From JBEKHT01 sp049511715 (GTDB taxonomy: Bacteria > Chloroflexota > Anaerolineae > Anaerolineales > RBG-16-64-43): 42,932 bases of DNA. The notes under the pieces are model-generated. The model was not told where the DNA came from. It did no database searches and saw only the letters and a program-made list of their open reading frames with translations. The position numbers and the translations under genes were made by a program. How positions within the stretch are numbered: the first letter of the stretch is position 1; every line of letters starts with the position of its first letter. Shown piece after piece: positions 24,041 to 31,926 of this stretch. The stretch covers positions 1-42,932 of the forward strand of contig JBEKXU010000027.1 of the NCBI GenBank assembly GCA_049511715.1. The letters run 5' to 3'.

Positions 24041-25492
24041 CTAAGGAACCGATCGCTTGGCCGCCTCCCAGAGCTCATCCAGGCGTTCCGGGCCGAGATG
24101 GCCCAGACTTGTCCCCCGGGACTTGGCCTCCGCTTCCATGATCTCGAAGCGCTTTCGGAACCGCCGGCTGGATTCCCGCAGGGCGGATTCCGGGTCCGCC
24201 CCGAGCCAGCGAGCCAGGTTCACGGCCGCGAAGATCAAGTCACCCACTTCTCCGCTTCGTTCGCCAGGAGTGGTGGCCAGCTGAACCTCGTGTAGTTCCT
24301 CTTCCACTTTCTGCTCAACACCCTCGATTGACGTCCAATCGAAGCCGACACGGGCAGCGCGCTGTTGATAGAGGTAGGCTTGCAGTAGCGCCGGCAGGCC
24401 CGGCGAGACTCCGTTAAGAGCTCCAGACTGCGCCTCCCCGCGTTCGGCGCGTTCCCCAGCCTTGATTTCCTCCCAATTCCGGAGGACCTCCCCCACCCCC
24501 TCGACCTGGACGGATCCAAAGACATGAGGATGGCGCCGGTGGAGCTTTTCCTCTATTCCCCGGACCACGTCGACCATGCGGAACTCCCCAGCCTCGGTCG
24601 CAATCTGCGCTTGCAGGACTATCTCCAGCAAGAGGTCCCCCAGTTCCTCGCGAAGCGCCGAGGAATCCTCGAGATCGAGTGCCTCAAGGACCTCATAAGC
24701 CTCCTCCTGAAGATTCGCCCTCAGGGATTGATGGGTCTGTTCCCGGTCCCAGGGGCAGCCTTCCGGCGCGCGCAAATGGGCCACGGTCTCCTGCAGCCCT
24801 TCCAGGGAACTGCTCGGCAGAGGCGGAACATAGAGAGTCGACAGGTGGTCCAGGTCCTTCCGGCGATCAATCTCAAACAGGGGCAGATCCTGCACGCGGG
24901 CCTGAGAAGTTCCGGCCGACTGAACCAGGCGCACGGGGTGGGACTCGGGGTATTGGTTCATGAGAACCAGCTTGACGTCGCTGGCGACCCCCGCCGAATA
25001 GAGCTGAGCAATCAGGCCATGAGCCGATGGCGGGAAGGGTGGGTGGTGCAGGGACGCGAGCTCAACGGCATCCGCGATGAACAGTTGCGAAAGGCCGTCC
25101 AACCCGAGCAATTGCAGCGTCGGCTCCAGGAAACTCACCCCGGAAAGGATGCGGGCGTCGAGGCGCTCCTCACGGGCTCCCTCCAGGACCAAGCCAGTGA
25201 CGGCCTCGCCCATGCGGGGATCTCCAGGAACCGCGTAGACGACGCCCTCCGGGCGGCGGGCAAGTTCAAGGACCTTCTCCGCGATTCGCCGGTAGACATC
25301 GCTAAACCGGCCTTCTTCTTCGTAGACGGCGTCGAAGGATCTCCAGGCGATCTTCGGCAGGGACTCCACCGTGGGGTGGCGGGCCGTCCGGACCCAGACC
25401 TCCGGGCAGCTGGTAAGAAGATCCCACGCCTCCTTGGTGAGCAGGTCGGGGCTCCCCGGGCCCAGTCCAACGATCGTTACGCCTTGGGCCAT
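24041..25492 (-). CDS. mazG: Tetrapyrrole-methylase-like/MazG fusion (YabN-type) NTP pyrophosphohydrolase
   Basis: Protein of 483 aa. Residues 1 to about 225 are a SAM-dependent tetrapyrrole-methylase-like domain (TIVGLGPGSPDLLT, YAVPGDPRMGEAV). Residues from about 235 are tandem MazG domains. The first has GCPWDREQTHQSL, EEAYEVLEAL and EELGDLLLEIVLQAQIA; the second has VEEELHEVQLA and EVGDLIFAAVNLARWL. MazG removes nucleoside triphosphates, including abnormal ones, by pyrophosphate release; the methylase domain role is unclear. ATG 25492 follows GGAGGAG. The open frame extends upstream through rpsI but is not coding there. It lies behind the terminator that closes the ribosomal cluster, and no promoter was recognised. 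Confidence 0.93.
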   Translation of the reverse strand: MAQGVTIVGLGPGSPDLLTKEAWDLLTSCPEVWVRTARHPTVESLPKIAWRSFDAVYEEEGRFSDVYRRIAEKVLELARRPEGVVYAVPGDPRMGEAVTGLVLEGAREERLDARILSGVSFLEPTLQLLGLDGLSQLFIADAVELASLHHPPFPPSAHGLIAQLYSAGVASDVKLVLMNQYPESHPVRLVQSAGTSQARVQDLPLFEIDRRKDLDHLSTLYVPPLPSSSLEGLQETVAHLRAPEGCPWDREQTHQSLRANLQEEAYEVLEALDLEDSSALREELGDLLLEIVLQAQIATEAGEFRMVDVVRGIEEKLHRRHPHVFGSVQVEGVGEVLRNWEEIKAGERAERGEAQSGALNGVSPGLPALLQAYLYQQRAARVGFDWTSIEGVEQKVEEELHEVQLATTPGERSGEVGDLIFAAVNLARWLGADPESALRESSRRFRKRFEIMEAEAKSRGTSLGHLGPERLDELWEAAKRSVP

Positions 25493-25540
25493 AGACCAAC
25501 TCCTCCCTCGGCTCCCCGGGCGGGCCCAGGGGGCATCCTG

Positions 25541-25575
25541 GAAAAAAAGTGCCGGGGAAATCGAGCCGCCCCGGC
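25541..25575 (-). terminator. Intrinsic terminator closing the ribosomal supercluster
   Basis: On the minus strand GCCGGGG, an 11-nt loop and CCCCGGC form a perfect 7-bp stem, followed by AC and seven T residues. It lies about 40 bases past the rpsI stop, between rpsI and mazG. Confidence 0.8.
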
Positions 25576-25611
25576 CTTCTGCTCTCCGCCCTTCTCGCGG
25601 TGCGGAGCCTT

Positions 25612-26004
25612 CTAGCGCTTCGTGTAAGTGGGCGCCTTGCGGGCCCGCTTCAGCCCGGGCTTCTTGCGCTCCTTCATTCGGTCGTCGCGGGTCAAGAGAC
25701 CCTCTTTGCGGAAGGCTGGCCGGTAGGTCTCGTCGAGCTTGAGCAGGGCGCGGGCGATTCCCAGGGAAACGGCATTCGCTTGGCCGGTGACTCCTCCGCC
25801 CTGGACCATCACGGAGACGGTGACGCTCCCCTCCCGACCCGCCAATCGCAGCGGAGAAAGGACCTGCTCCATGTCTCCTAGTCTTGGGAAGTATTCCTGG
25901 GCCGGCTTCCCGTTGACCGTGATTCCCCCCTCCGCCAGGGCCACGCGCACCCGCGCCCGGCTGGTCTTTCGTCGACCGATTGCCTCGTAGTATTGAGCGG
26001 ACAT
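25612..26004 (-). CDS. rpsI: 30S ribosomal protein S9
   Basis: Protein of 130 aa. It has the AIGRRKTSRARV start, QGGGVTGQANAVSLGIARAL core and the very basic tail KKPGLKRARKAPTYTKR, whose final Lys-Arg reaches the P-site tRNA in known ribosomes. A GGGAGG motif precedes the ATG. It follows rplM by 36 bases, the usual L13-S9 pair, and is the last gene before the terminator at 25541. Confidence 0.97.
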   Translation of the reverse strand: MSAQYYEAIGRRKTSRARVRVALAEGGITVNGKPAQEYFPRLGDMEQVLSPLRLAGREGSVTVSVMVQGGGVTGQANAVSLGIARALLKLDETYRPAFRKEGLLTRDDRMKERKKPGLKRARKAPTYTKR

Positions 26005-26040
26005 TCGCTTTCCTCCCAGAACGTCTGACGCCCGGCCGAA

Positions 26041-26469
26041 CTAGGTCAACGGTTTCGGCTTCTGGGCGGCATGGGGATGGCTGGGACCCCCATAGACTTT
26101 GAGCATTTGGATGATCCGGCGCCCGCGCTTGCCGTGCGGCAGCATTCCCCACACCGCCGCGCGAATGACCCGGTCCGGATGGCGGGCCAATTGGTCGCTC
26201 AGGCGGATACTTTTGAGCCCCCCGGGATATCCCGAGTGCCGGTAGTACACCTTGTCCGTCAACTTTCTTCCGGTGACTCGCACCTTGGAGGCATTGACGA
26301 CAATGACGAAGTCCCCCAATTGCACCCCGGGGGTGTATATAGCCTTGTGCTTTCCGAGGAGGATCTGGGCGGCCCGGCTAGCCAAGCGCCCCAATATCTG
26401 GCCCTCCGCGTCCAGCACATACCAGTCGTGGGTTACCTCGGATGCTTTCGGTACGAAGGTCTTGTCCAC
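26041..26469 (-). CDS. rplM: 50S ribosomal protein L13
   Basis: Protein of 142 aa from a GTG start, MDKTFVPKASEVTHDWYVLD. Typical L13 blocks follow: GRLASRAAQILLGKHK, GDFVIVVNASKVRVTG and KVYYRHSGYPGG, then LKVYGGPSHPHAAQKP. The GTG at 26469 has GGAG 9 nt upstream; a TTG 15 bases earlier lacks one. It overlaps or abuts the end of truA (stop at 26474). L13 binds 23S rRNA early in large-subunit assembly. Confidence 0.96.
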   Translation of the reverse strand: MDKTFVPKASEVTHDWYVLDAEGQILGRLASRAAQILLGKHKAIYTPGVQLGDFVIVVNASKVRVTGRKLTDKVYYRHSGYPGGLKSIRLSDQLARHPDRVIRAAVWGMLPHGKRGRRIIQMLKVYGGPSHPHAAQKPKPLT

Positions 26470-26473
26470 TCGT

Positions 26474-27262
26474 TCACTCTCCAAGATCGCGCCTCAGGGC
26501 CGCCCGGTGATCCCTGGCCGCCCCCAAATAATCCACGCCCATGAGGCACAAACCTCTGGCCGGCGCGGCAGGCCCCCCCCTGCCTTGCTCGGGCTCTCGC
26601 AACAGTCCCAAGAATTCGTCTTCGCTTATCCTTCCCTGACCCAGCCGCACCACGGACCCCACCGTCATCCGGACCATGCGAAAAAGAAAGGCGTTTGCCT
26701 CCATCCAGAAGGACAGTTGCTTATCGTCCGTTTCCCATTCCGCACGTCCCACGCGACGGAAGGTATTCCCCCCGCATCTGGGGGCGCTGCCAAAGGCGCG
26801 AAAGTCATGCTCCCCCACCAAGGACCGGGAGACCCGCTGCACCCGCTCCAGGTCGAGGCCGGGCCACACCTGCCAAGCGAAACGATCTAGAAGCGGGTCC
26901 CTTCCCGGCGCCTGGTAGATTCGGTACCGATAACGCCGACCGGCCGCGTCGAAACGAGGATGAAAATCCGGGCGGACGATTTCCACCTCGCGACAGGCGA
27001 TTTCCCTAGGCAAGGCTGCGTTCAACGCCCGCGCCAGCTCCCCGGTGCTGTGTGCCCACTCAAGGTCGAAGGCAACCACCTGTCCGACAGCATGAACCCC
27101 GCTGTCCGTGCGCGCCGCCGAGAGGATGTGCCTTGCCCGCCATCCCAGGCTGCGAAGGGCCGTCTCGATCTCGCCTTGCACGGTCCGGTGGCCGCATTGA
27201 TACTGAAAACCCTCAAATGGGCCCCCATCGTAGGCGAGAATCAGCTTGAAACGACTCGGCAT
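26474..27262 (-). CDS. truA: tRNA pseudouridine synthase A
   Basis: Protein of 262 aa that makes pseudouridine at positions 38-40 of tRNA anticodon arms. The catalytic motif is SAARTDSGVHAVGQV with Asp53. Other family blocks are RRYRYRIYQAPGRDPL, VGEHDFRAFG and FLFRMVRMTVGSVV. The ATG at 27262 starts MPSRFKLILAYDGGPF, which matches the family's first strand. Its place between rplQ and rplM is a common arrangement in bacteria. Confidence 0.96.
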   Translation of the reverse strand: MPSRFKLILAYDGGPFEGFQYQCGHRTVQGEIETALRSLGWRARHILSAARTDSGVHAVGQVVAFDLEWAHSTGELARALNAALPREIACREVEIVRPDFHPRFDAAGRRYRYRIYQAPGRDPLLDRFAWQVWPGLDLERVQRVSRSLVGEHDFRAFGSAPRCGGNTFRRVGRAEWETDDKQLSFWMEANAFLFRMVRMTVGSVVRLGQGRISEDEFLGLLREPEQGRGGPAAPARGLCLMGVDYLGAARDHRAALRRDLGE

Positions 27263-27314
27263 TCCTTTGCCACTCCCGGCCCAGGGATGACCCTTCCTGC
27301 AGCCGGGCGCCGGA

Positions 27315-27689
27315 CTAACCTTCCACGAACTCGAGCAGGACCATCTCGGCAGCGTCGCCCAGGCGCCGCCCCAGGCGCAGAATCCGTGTGTAGCCGCCTT
27401 TGCGCTTCTCAAAGCGGGGTGCGATTTCGTCGAACAAGCGGCGCACTGAAGCGGCCTGCCCCAGCCGCGCGGCAGCTATCCGGCGAGCGTGGACTTTCTT
27501 GCTTTCCTCGGCGTTTCCGACCTTGGCCACAGACACAAGCTCCTCCACCTCCTTGCGGATAGCGAGGGCCTTCGCGCGCGTCGTGCGGATCCGGTCGTGC
27601 TCGATGAGCTGATTGACGAGCGTGCGCCGCAGTGCGCGACGCTGCCCGCTGGGTCGGCCCAGTTTTTTGCCCGCTACCTGATGGCGCAT
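27315..27689 (-). CDS. rplQ: 50S ribosomal protein L17
   Basis: Protein of 124 aa. KKLGRPSGQRRALRRTLVNQLIEHDRIRTT (in parts) is the L17 signature, and RILRLGRRLGDAAEMVLLEF is the C-terminal block. It starts 3 bases after rpoA, as in most bacteria, so it is translated from the same message. Confidence 0.97.
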   Translation of the reverse strand: MRHQVAGKKLGRPSGQRRALRRTLVNQLIEHDRIRTTRAKALAIRKEVEELVSVAKVGNAEESKKVHARRIAAARLGQAASVRRLFDEIAPRFEKRKGGYTRILRLGRRLGDAAEMVLLEFVEG

Positions 27690-27692
27690 GAG

Positions 27693-28664
27693 TTACTCCG
27701 TCGTGGTGGGACTGGCCTCGGTCCCTCGCAGGAAGCCTTTCTCCTGCAACTTTTGCCGCAGTTCCTCGAGGCTCTTGTCGCCGAAATTACGAATGGAGAG
27801 GACCGCTTCGTCCCCTTTCGCCAGGAGCTCCAGCACCTCTCCGACCGTGGTGATTCCGGTCCGCTTTAGCGAGTTGAATACTCGCACGGAAAGATCGAGT
27901 TGCTCGATGGGAGTCTCCAGGATCTCGCTGGCAATCTTAGGAACCGCCACCTCGCTCGTCCCAGCAGCCAGGCTCTCTTCGCTCACGCCGGCCAAGTCAC
28001 GGAAGTGGGCGATCAGAATCTGCGCGCTCTGGCTCAGGGCCTCCTCCGGGCGCAATGTGCCATCCGTCCAAATCTCCAGGTCCAGTCGGTCGAAGCTCGT
28101 GTCCTGTCCCACGCGAGCCCGGCCGACATCAAAATTCACGCGCCGAACCGGACTGAAGATCGCATCGATAGGCAATTCGCCGATGGGCAGCCGGCCCCGT
28201 TCGTCCGAAGGAGAGTACCCTCGTCCTCGTTGCACATTCAACTCAATGTCCAACTGGGTCTTCGGGTCATCCACGGTGAACAGGTAAAGCTCCGGGTTAA
28301 CGATCGTTACTTCGGGAGGAGCGATGATGTCCGCGGCCGTGACCGTGCCCTCGCCGTTCACTTCCAGCCGGAGCCGCGCGGTGTCGCCGGACAGCAACTT
28401 CAGCCTGAGCTGCTTGACCTGCAACAAGAGCTGGGTGACATCCTCTTTGACACCCGGGATGCTCGAGAACTCATGCGAGATATCCGAGACACGCATGGAC
28501 ACGACGCTGGTTCCCTCCAGGGAGGAGAGCAGCACCCTGCGCAGGGCATTGCCCATCGTGATTCCGTAGCCGCTTTCCAGCGGACTAATGACAAAGCGCC
28601 CATAATTCTGGGCCATTGCTTCCCGCTCGATCTTTGGCATGACCAAGTTGGATGAAATTGCCAC
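27693..28664 (-). CDS. rpoA: DNA-directed RNA polymerase alpha subunit
   Basis: Protein of 323 aa. The N-terminal domain (assembly and dimerisation) has GRFVISPLESGYGITMGNALRRVLLSSLEG in parts. The C-terminal domain, which contacts UP elements and activators, has NSLKRTGITTVGEVLELL and NFGDKSLEELRQKL. The GTG start at 28664 has GAGGGG 4 nt upstream; an ATG nine codons later (28640) is possible. It is the gene between S4 and L17, the standard alpha-operon order. Confidence 0.97.
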   Translation of the reverse strand: MAISSNLVMPKIEREAMAQNYGRFVISPLESGYGITMGNALRRVLLSSLEGTSVVSMRVSDISHEFSSIPGVKEDVTQLLLQVKQLRLKLLSGDTARLRLEVNGEGTVTAADIIAPPEVTIVNPELYLFTVDDPKTQLDIELNVQRGRGYSPSDERGRLPIGELPIDAIFSPVRRVNFDVGRARVGQDTSFDRLDLEIWTDGTLRPEEALSQSAQILIAHFRDLAGVSEESLAAGTSEVAVPKIASEILETPIEQLDLSVRVFNSLKRTGITTVGEVLELLAKGDEAVLSIRNFGDKSLEELRQKLQEKGFLRGTEASPTTTE

Positions 28665-28678
28665 GTTTCCCCTCTTCT

Positions 28679-28707
28679 CTGACGCACCCTGTCGGACCGC
28701 GCGTCAG
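28679..28707 (-). promoter_or_regulatory. Hairpin in the rpsD-rpoA gap
   Basis: Seven-base arms, CTGACGC and GCGTCAG (28701-28707 with 28679-28685), enclose a 15-nt loop just ahead of the rpoA ribosome-binding site, in a 101-base gap. It could be a translational control or RNA-processing site. No T-run follows. Confidence 0.35.
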
Positions 28708-28765
28708 AACTCCGGGATCACAGCCTTGGCATCCGCCGCGCCCCGCGCGACCGCTCGGGCGGCGG

Positions 28766-29407
28766 CTATCGAGAGTAGAACTCCACGATCAGCTGCTCGC
28801 TCAAGCGGATGTCGCTCATCTCATGACGCTCCGGAAGCTTGACCACCTTCCCCGCCAGACGAGAACTGTCTCGCAGAAGCCACTCGGGAACGGTCCGAGC
28901 CTGCGCAACCTCCGCCAAGGACTTGAAGTACTCCCGCTGGCGAGACCCTTCCCGCACCTCAACCTCGTCCCCGGCCCGAAGTACCATGGAGGGAACATCC
29001 GTGCGCCGCCCGTTGACGTTGAAGTGCCCATGGGTCACAAGCATGCGCGCCTGAGCTCGACTCTCCGCATACCCCAGGCGGTAGACCACATTGTCCAGGC
29101 GGCTCTCCAGGGTTTGCAGGAGGTTCAGCCCCGTCAGCCCCCGTTTCTTGAGAGCCTCCGAGTAGTAGCGTTGAAACTGGCCCTCGAGCACGCCGTACAT
29201 CCGCCGAGCCTTCTGCTTTTCGCGCAGCTGGCGGCTGTAGTCGGAAACTCTCTGTCGTCGGTACTGGGATTCCTTGCCATGCTGACCCGGTGCGAAACCC
29301 CGCTGTTCAAATGCGCATTTGGGAGTCAGGCAACGCGTGCCTTTGAGAAACAACTTCTCCCCTTCTCGACGACACAGCTTGCAGACAGGTCCCTTGTATT
29401 TCGACAT
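28766..29407 (-). CDS. rpsD: 30S ribosomal protein S4
   Basis: Protein of 213 aa, a primary 16S rRNA binder. The N-terminal cysteines VCKLCRREG, TRCLTPKC form the zinc-binding C+ version. The S4 RNA-binding domain contains RLDNVVYRLGYAESRAQARMLV in parts and HGHFNVNGRRTDVPS. It lies between S11 and rpoA in the normal alpha-operon order. Confidence 0.97.
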   Translation of the reverse strand: MSKYKGPVCKLCRREGEKLFLKGTRCLTPKCAFEQRGFAPGQHGKESQYRRQRVSDYSRQLREKQKARRMYGVLEGQFQRYYSEALKKRGLTGLNLLQTLESRLDNVVYRLGYAESRAQARMLVTHGHFNVNGRRTDVPSMVLRAGDEVEVREGSRQREYFKSLAEVAQARTVPEWLLRDSSRLAGKVVKLPERHEMSDIRLSEQLIVEFYSR

Positions 29408-29435
29408 CCTTGCTTATCCTTCCTGACGGCCCCCG

Positions 29436-29834
29436 CTAGACACGACGCTTCTTCGGCGGGCGACAACCATTGTGAGGAACAGGCGTTACATCCCGGATCG
29501 AACGAACCCGAATACCCATCCCCTGGATGGCGCGGATCGCGGCCTCCCGGCCAGGCCCCGGCCCATTGACGAACAACTCGATTTCCTGCATGCCCATATC
29601 CATGGCCACCTTGGCGGCCTGCTGGGCCGCCTGGCGGGCGGCAAAGGGCGTGCTCTTCCGGGAGCCCTTGTAGCCCGCGGTCCCGGAACTGGCCCAGGCC
29701 AGCGCATTTCCTTGGGTGTCCGTGATCGTGACAATCGTATTATTGAAGGAGGCGTGAATGTGGGCCTGGCCGTAGGCTACGGTTCGCTTGGCCTTCTTGG
29801 CAGACCGACCTGCTCCTCTTGGTGTTGGTGGCAT
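29436..29834 (-). CDS. rpsK: 30S ribosomal protein S11
   Basis: Protein of 132 aa. It has the blocks AHIHASFNNTIVTITDTQGN, GYKGSRKSTPFAAR, ELFVNGPGPGREAAIRA and the C-terminal DVTPVPHNGCRPPKKRRV. S11 lies in the 30S platform near the Shine-Dalgarno helix. The N-terminus, MPPTPRGAGRSAKKAKR, is basic and variable. Confidence 0.97.
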   Translation of the reverse strand: MPPTPRGAGRSAKKAKRTVAYGQAHIHASFNNTIVTITDTQGNALAWASSGTAGYKGSRKSTPFAARQAAQQAAKVAMDMGMQEIELFVNGPGPGREAAIRAIQGMGIRVRSIRDVTPVPHNGCRPPKKRRV

Positions 29835-29905
29835 CGTCCCTCAACTCCTCAGCAAGAACTCAAACTAGCACCCACTCTGGTGCGCCCTCCGCGATGGACA
29901 GGCAA

Positions 29906-30295
29906 TTACTTCTTCTTGGCCCCTCGGCGGCGGCCCCGACCGGCCACAGTCTTCTTGGGACCTTTGCGCGTACGCGAGTTGGTGCGCGTGCGCTGGCCTC
30001 GCACAGGCAGGTTCCGCCGGTGTCGCAGTCCGCGATAACATCCGATTTCCACCAGGCGCTTGATATTCATCTGCACTTCCCGGCGCAGGTCGCCCTCGAC
30101 CTTGTAGTTCCGGGAAATGAAATCCCGCAGTGAGGTGACCTCGGCCTCGGTCAGATCCCGCACTCGTGTGGCTGGATCCACCCGAGTCTCGCGCAGAATG
30201 GTCCGGACGGTCGCCGGCCCGATCCCATAGATGTATGTCAGGCCCACCTCCACACGCTTCTCACGGGGCAGGTCTACTCCTTCAATGCGCGCCAT
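29906..30295 (-). CDS. rpsM: 30S ribosomal protein S13
   Basis: Protein of 129 aa. It has MARIEGVDLPREKRVEVGLTY, the helix-hairpin-helix IYGIGPATVRTIL, then GCYRGLRHRRNLPVRGQRT and a basic tail KKTVAGRGRRRGAKKK. S13 bridges the 30S head to the 50S subunit and contacts P-site tRNA. It starts 5 bases after rpmJ. Confidence 0.97.
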   Translation of the reverse strand: MARIEGVDLPREKRVEVGLTYIYGIGPATVRTILRETRVDPATRVRDLTEAEVTSLRDFISRNYKVEGDLRREVQMNIKRLVEIGCYRGLRHRRNLPVRGQRTRTNSRTRKGPKKTVAGRGRRRGAKKK

Positions 30296-30300
30296 AGTCG

Positions 30301-30414
30301 TTACCCCTGTCGCTGCTTGTGCTTTGGATTGTCACAGATGACATACACTTTGCCCGAACGGTGGACAATCTTGCACTTCGGACACCGCTTGCGAACCGAA
30401 GATGACACCTTCAT
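30301..30414 (-). CDS. rpmJ: 50S ribosomal protein L36
   Basis: Protein of 37 aa: MKVSSSVRKRCPKCKIVHR, then SGKVYVICDNPKHKQRQG. The CPKC, Cys27 and His32 residues make the zinc-binding C+ form. It is directly upstream of rpsM, as usual. The gene before it is map, 75 bases away, with no room for infA. AGGAAGAGG lies upstream of the ATG. Confidence 0.95.
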   Translation of the reverse strand: MKVSSSVRKRCPKCKIVHRSGKVYVICDNPKHKQRQG

Positions 30415-30489
30415 TGGTCCTCTTCCTTTCCGGAACCATGATCCAGCGGAACTCACGATTATACCGGCCGCCCTGAGTTCCGCGGAGCT

Positions 30490-31260
30490 TCACGGAAGGG
30501 TCAGGATCCAAGGCCCCTCTTCCGTGACAGCCACCGTGTGCTCAAAGTGGGCGGTCAGGGAACCATCTGCAGAAACGACCGTCCATTGGTCCCCAAGCAC
30601 CCGGGTTTCATCAGTCCCTACCAACACCATTGGCTCCAGAGCAATGACCATTCCCGGGCGCAACTGGGGCCCTCGCCCTCGTTCTCCATAATTGGGCACC
30701 TGAGGCTCCTCGTGCATCGCGTGACCGACGCCATGCCCGGTGTAGTCCCGCACCACGAACAGGCCATTCTTCTCCACATCTTCCTGAATGGCCGCCGAAA
30801 CGTCCCCCGTTCGTTTTCCGGCAATCATCTGGGAGATCCCGACTTCCAATGAATGTTCGGTCACCTGCAGAAGCTTCTGCGCCAGGGGGCTGGCCGCCCC
30901 CACAGCCATGCTGAAGGCCGAATCTCCCACATACCCGTCCAGGACAGTTCCGCAGTCCACACTGACGATATCCCCCTCGGCCAGCTTCCGTTTTCCAGGG
31001 ATCCCGTGGACCAGTTCCTCATTGATCGACACCGTCGTCACCGCCGGATACGGATAGGGCCCAGGATACCCCAGGAAGGCCGGCTGGGCGCCGTGCTGGC
31101 GGATTACCTCTGCCGCCGCCTCGTCGATCTCGGCCGTGGTGACTCCCGGCGCCACGATCTTCCGGGCCGCTGCCAGGGCCAGGGCATTGATCCGCCCGGC
31201 CTCCCGCATGACGGCTAACTCGCTCTTGGACTTCAGGCTGATGCCGCGCTTCCAGGGCAT
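30490..31260 (-). CDS. map: Methionine aminopeptidase, type I
   Basis: Protein of 256 aa that removes the initiator methionine from new proteins. The metal-binding pita-bread motifs are VSVDCGTVLDGYVGDSAF (two Asp), TGHGVGHAMHEEPQVPNYG (His), ALEPMV (Glu) and FEHTVAV (Glu). There is no N-terminal SEC-C zinc domain. The gene begins immediately after the adk stop (no gap), within the secY-adk-map order common in bacteria. Confidence 0.97.
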   Translation of the reverse strand: MPWKRGISLKSKSELAVMREAGRINALALAAARKIVAPGVTTAEIDEAAAEVIRQHGAQPAFLGYPGPYPYPAVTTVSINEELVHGIPGKRKLAEGDIVSVDCGTVLDGYVGDSAFSMAVGAASPLAQKLLQVTEHSLEVGISQMIAGKRTGDVSAAIQEDVEKNGLFVVRDYTGHGVGHAMHEEPQVPNYGERGRGPQLRPGMVIALEPMVLVGTDETRVLGDQWTVVSADGSLTAHFEHTVAVTEEGPWILTLP

Positions 31261-31926
31261 TCAGCCCGCTCCCATCCCTTGCACCAAGGCTTCGGTGACC
31301 TGGGTGATCGGCGCATCCCCATCGATCTCGACCAGCACTCCCCTCTGGCGATAGTACTCCACCAGGGGAGCGGTCTGCTCCAGATAGACCCGGATCCGCT
31401 GCCGGACTGTATCTTCCCGGTCATCCTCGCGTTGATAGAGCGCCGACCCGTCGATGTCGCACTTGCCCGCCACGATCGGCGGATGGAACTTCTGGTGATA
31501 AACGTGCCCCTCCTGCTGGCAGGTCCAGCGCCCGGAGAGCCGCTCGACCAAAGTCGACTCCGGGATCCTCACATAAGGGACCCGTTCCACCTTGCAGCCC
31601 CACTGCTCCAGCAGCATCTGATCCAGGGCCTCAGCCTGCGCCGGGGTTCGCGGGAATCCGTCCAGGATGGCCCCTCGCAGGCAATCCTCCCGCTTGAGTC
31701 GTTCACGGACCATGGCAACTGTCACCGTGTCGGGAACCAGTTGCCCGCCGTCCATGTACCCCTTGGCCAATCGTCCTAGCTCTGTTTGGGCCCGGATCTG
31801 CTCCCGAAACAGGTCACCGGAAGAAACGTGGGCCAGTCCCAGGATCTTGCCCAGGACCTGCGCCTGGGTTCCCTTTCCCGCGCCGGGGGGTCCCAGCAGG
31901 ACGATGAACCTTGGGCTCCCCGCCAT
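31261..31926 (-). CDS. adk: Adenylate kinase
   Basis: Protein of 221 aa catalysing ATP + AMP = 2 ADP. The P-loop is LLGPPGAGKGTQA and the AMP-site segment is FRGAILDGFPRTPAQAEAL in related form. The LID is of the long type: WTCQQEGHVYHQKFHPP, then KCDIDGSALYQREDD. The zinc-site pattern C-x2-C...C-x2-D keeps the first Cys, the third Cys and the Asp. The second Cys is Glu, so zinc binding may be altered. Its ATG shares a base with the secY stop (TGATG). Confidence 0.96.
   Translation of the reverse strand: MAGSPRFIVLLGPPGAGKGTQAQVLGKILGLAHVSSGDLFREQIRAQTELGRLAKGYMDGGQLVPDTVTVAMVRERLKREDCLRGAILDGFPRTPAQAEALDQMLLEQWGCKVERVPYVRIPESTLVERLSGRWTCQQEGHVYHQKFHPPIVAGKCDIDGSALYQREDDREDTVRQRIRVYLEQTAPLVEYYRQRGVLVEIDGDAPITQVTEALVQGMGAG

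Noticed and set aside
24035..24051. Near-perfect palindrome cggttcct-a-aggaaccg at the mazG stop codon
   Set aside because: A 1-base loop cannot form an RNA hairpin, no T-run follows, and the sequence is explained by the codons at the gene end.
24524..25615. 363-codon open frame opposite mazG
   Set aside because: It is antisense to conserved MazG and methylase motifs, and its sequence is low in recognisable features.
25493..26152. N-terminal extension of the MazG frame through rpsI
   Set aside because: It overlaps conserved rpsI and a terminator on the same strand; a good Shine-Dalgarno marks ATG 25492.
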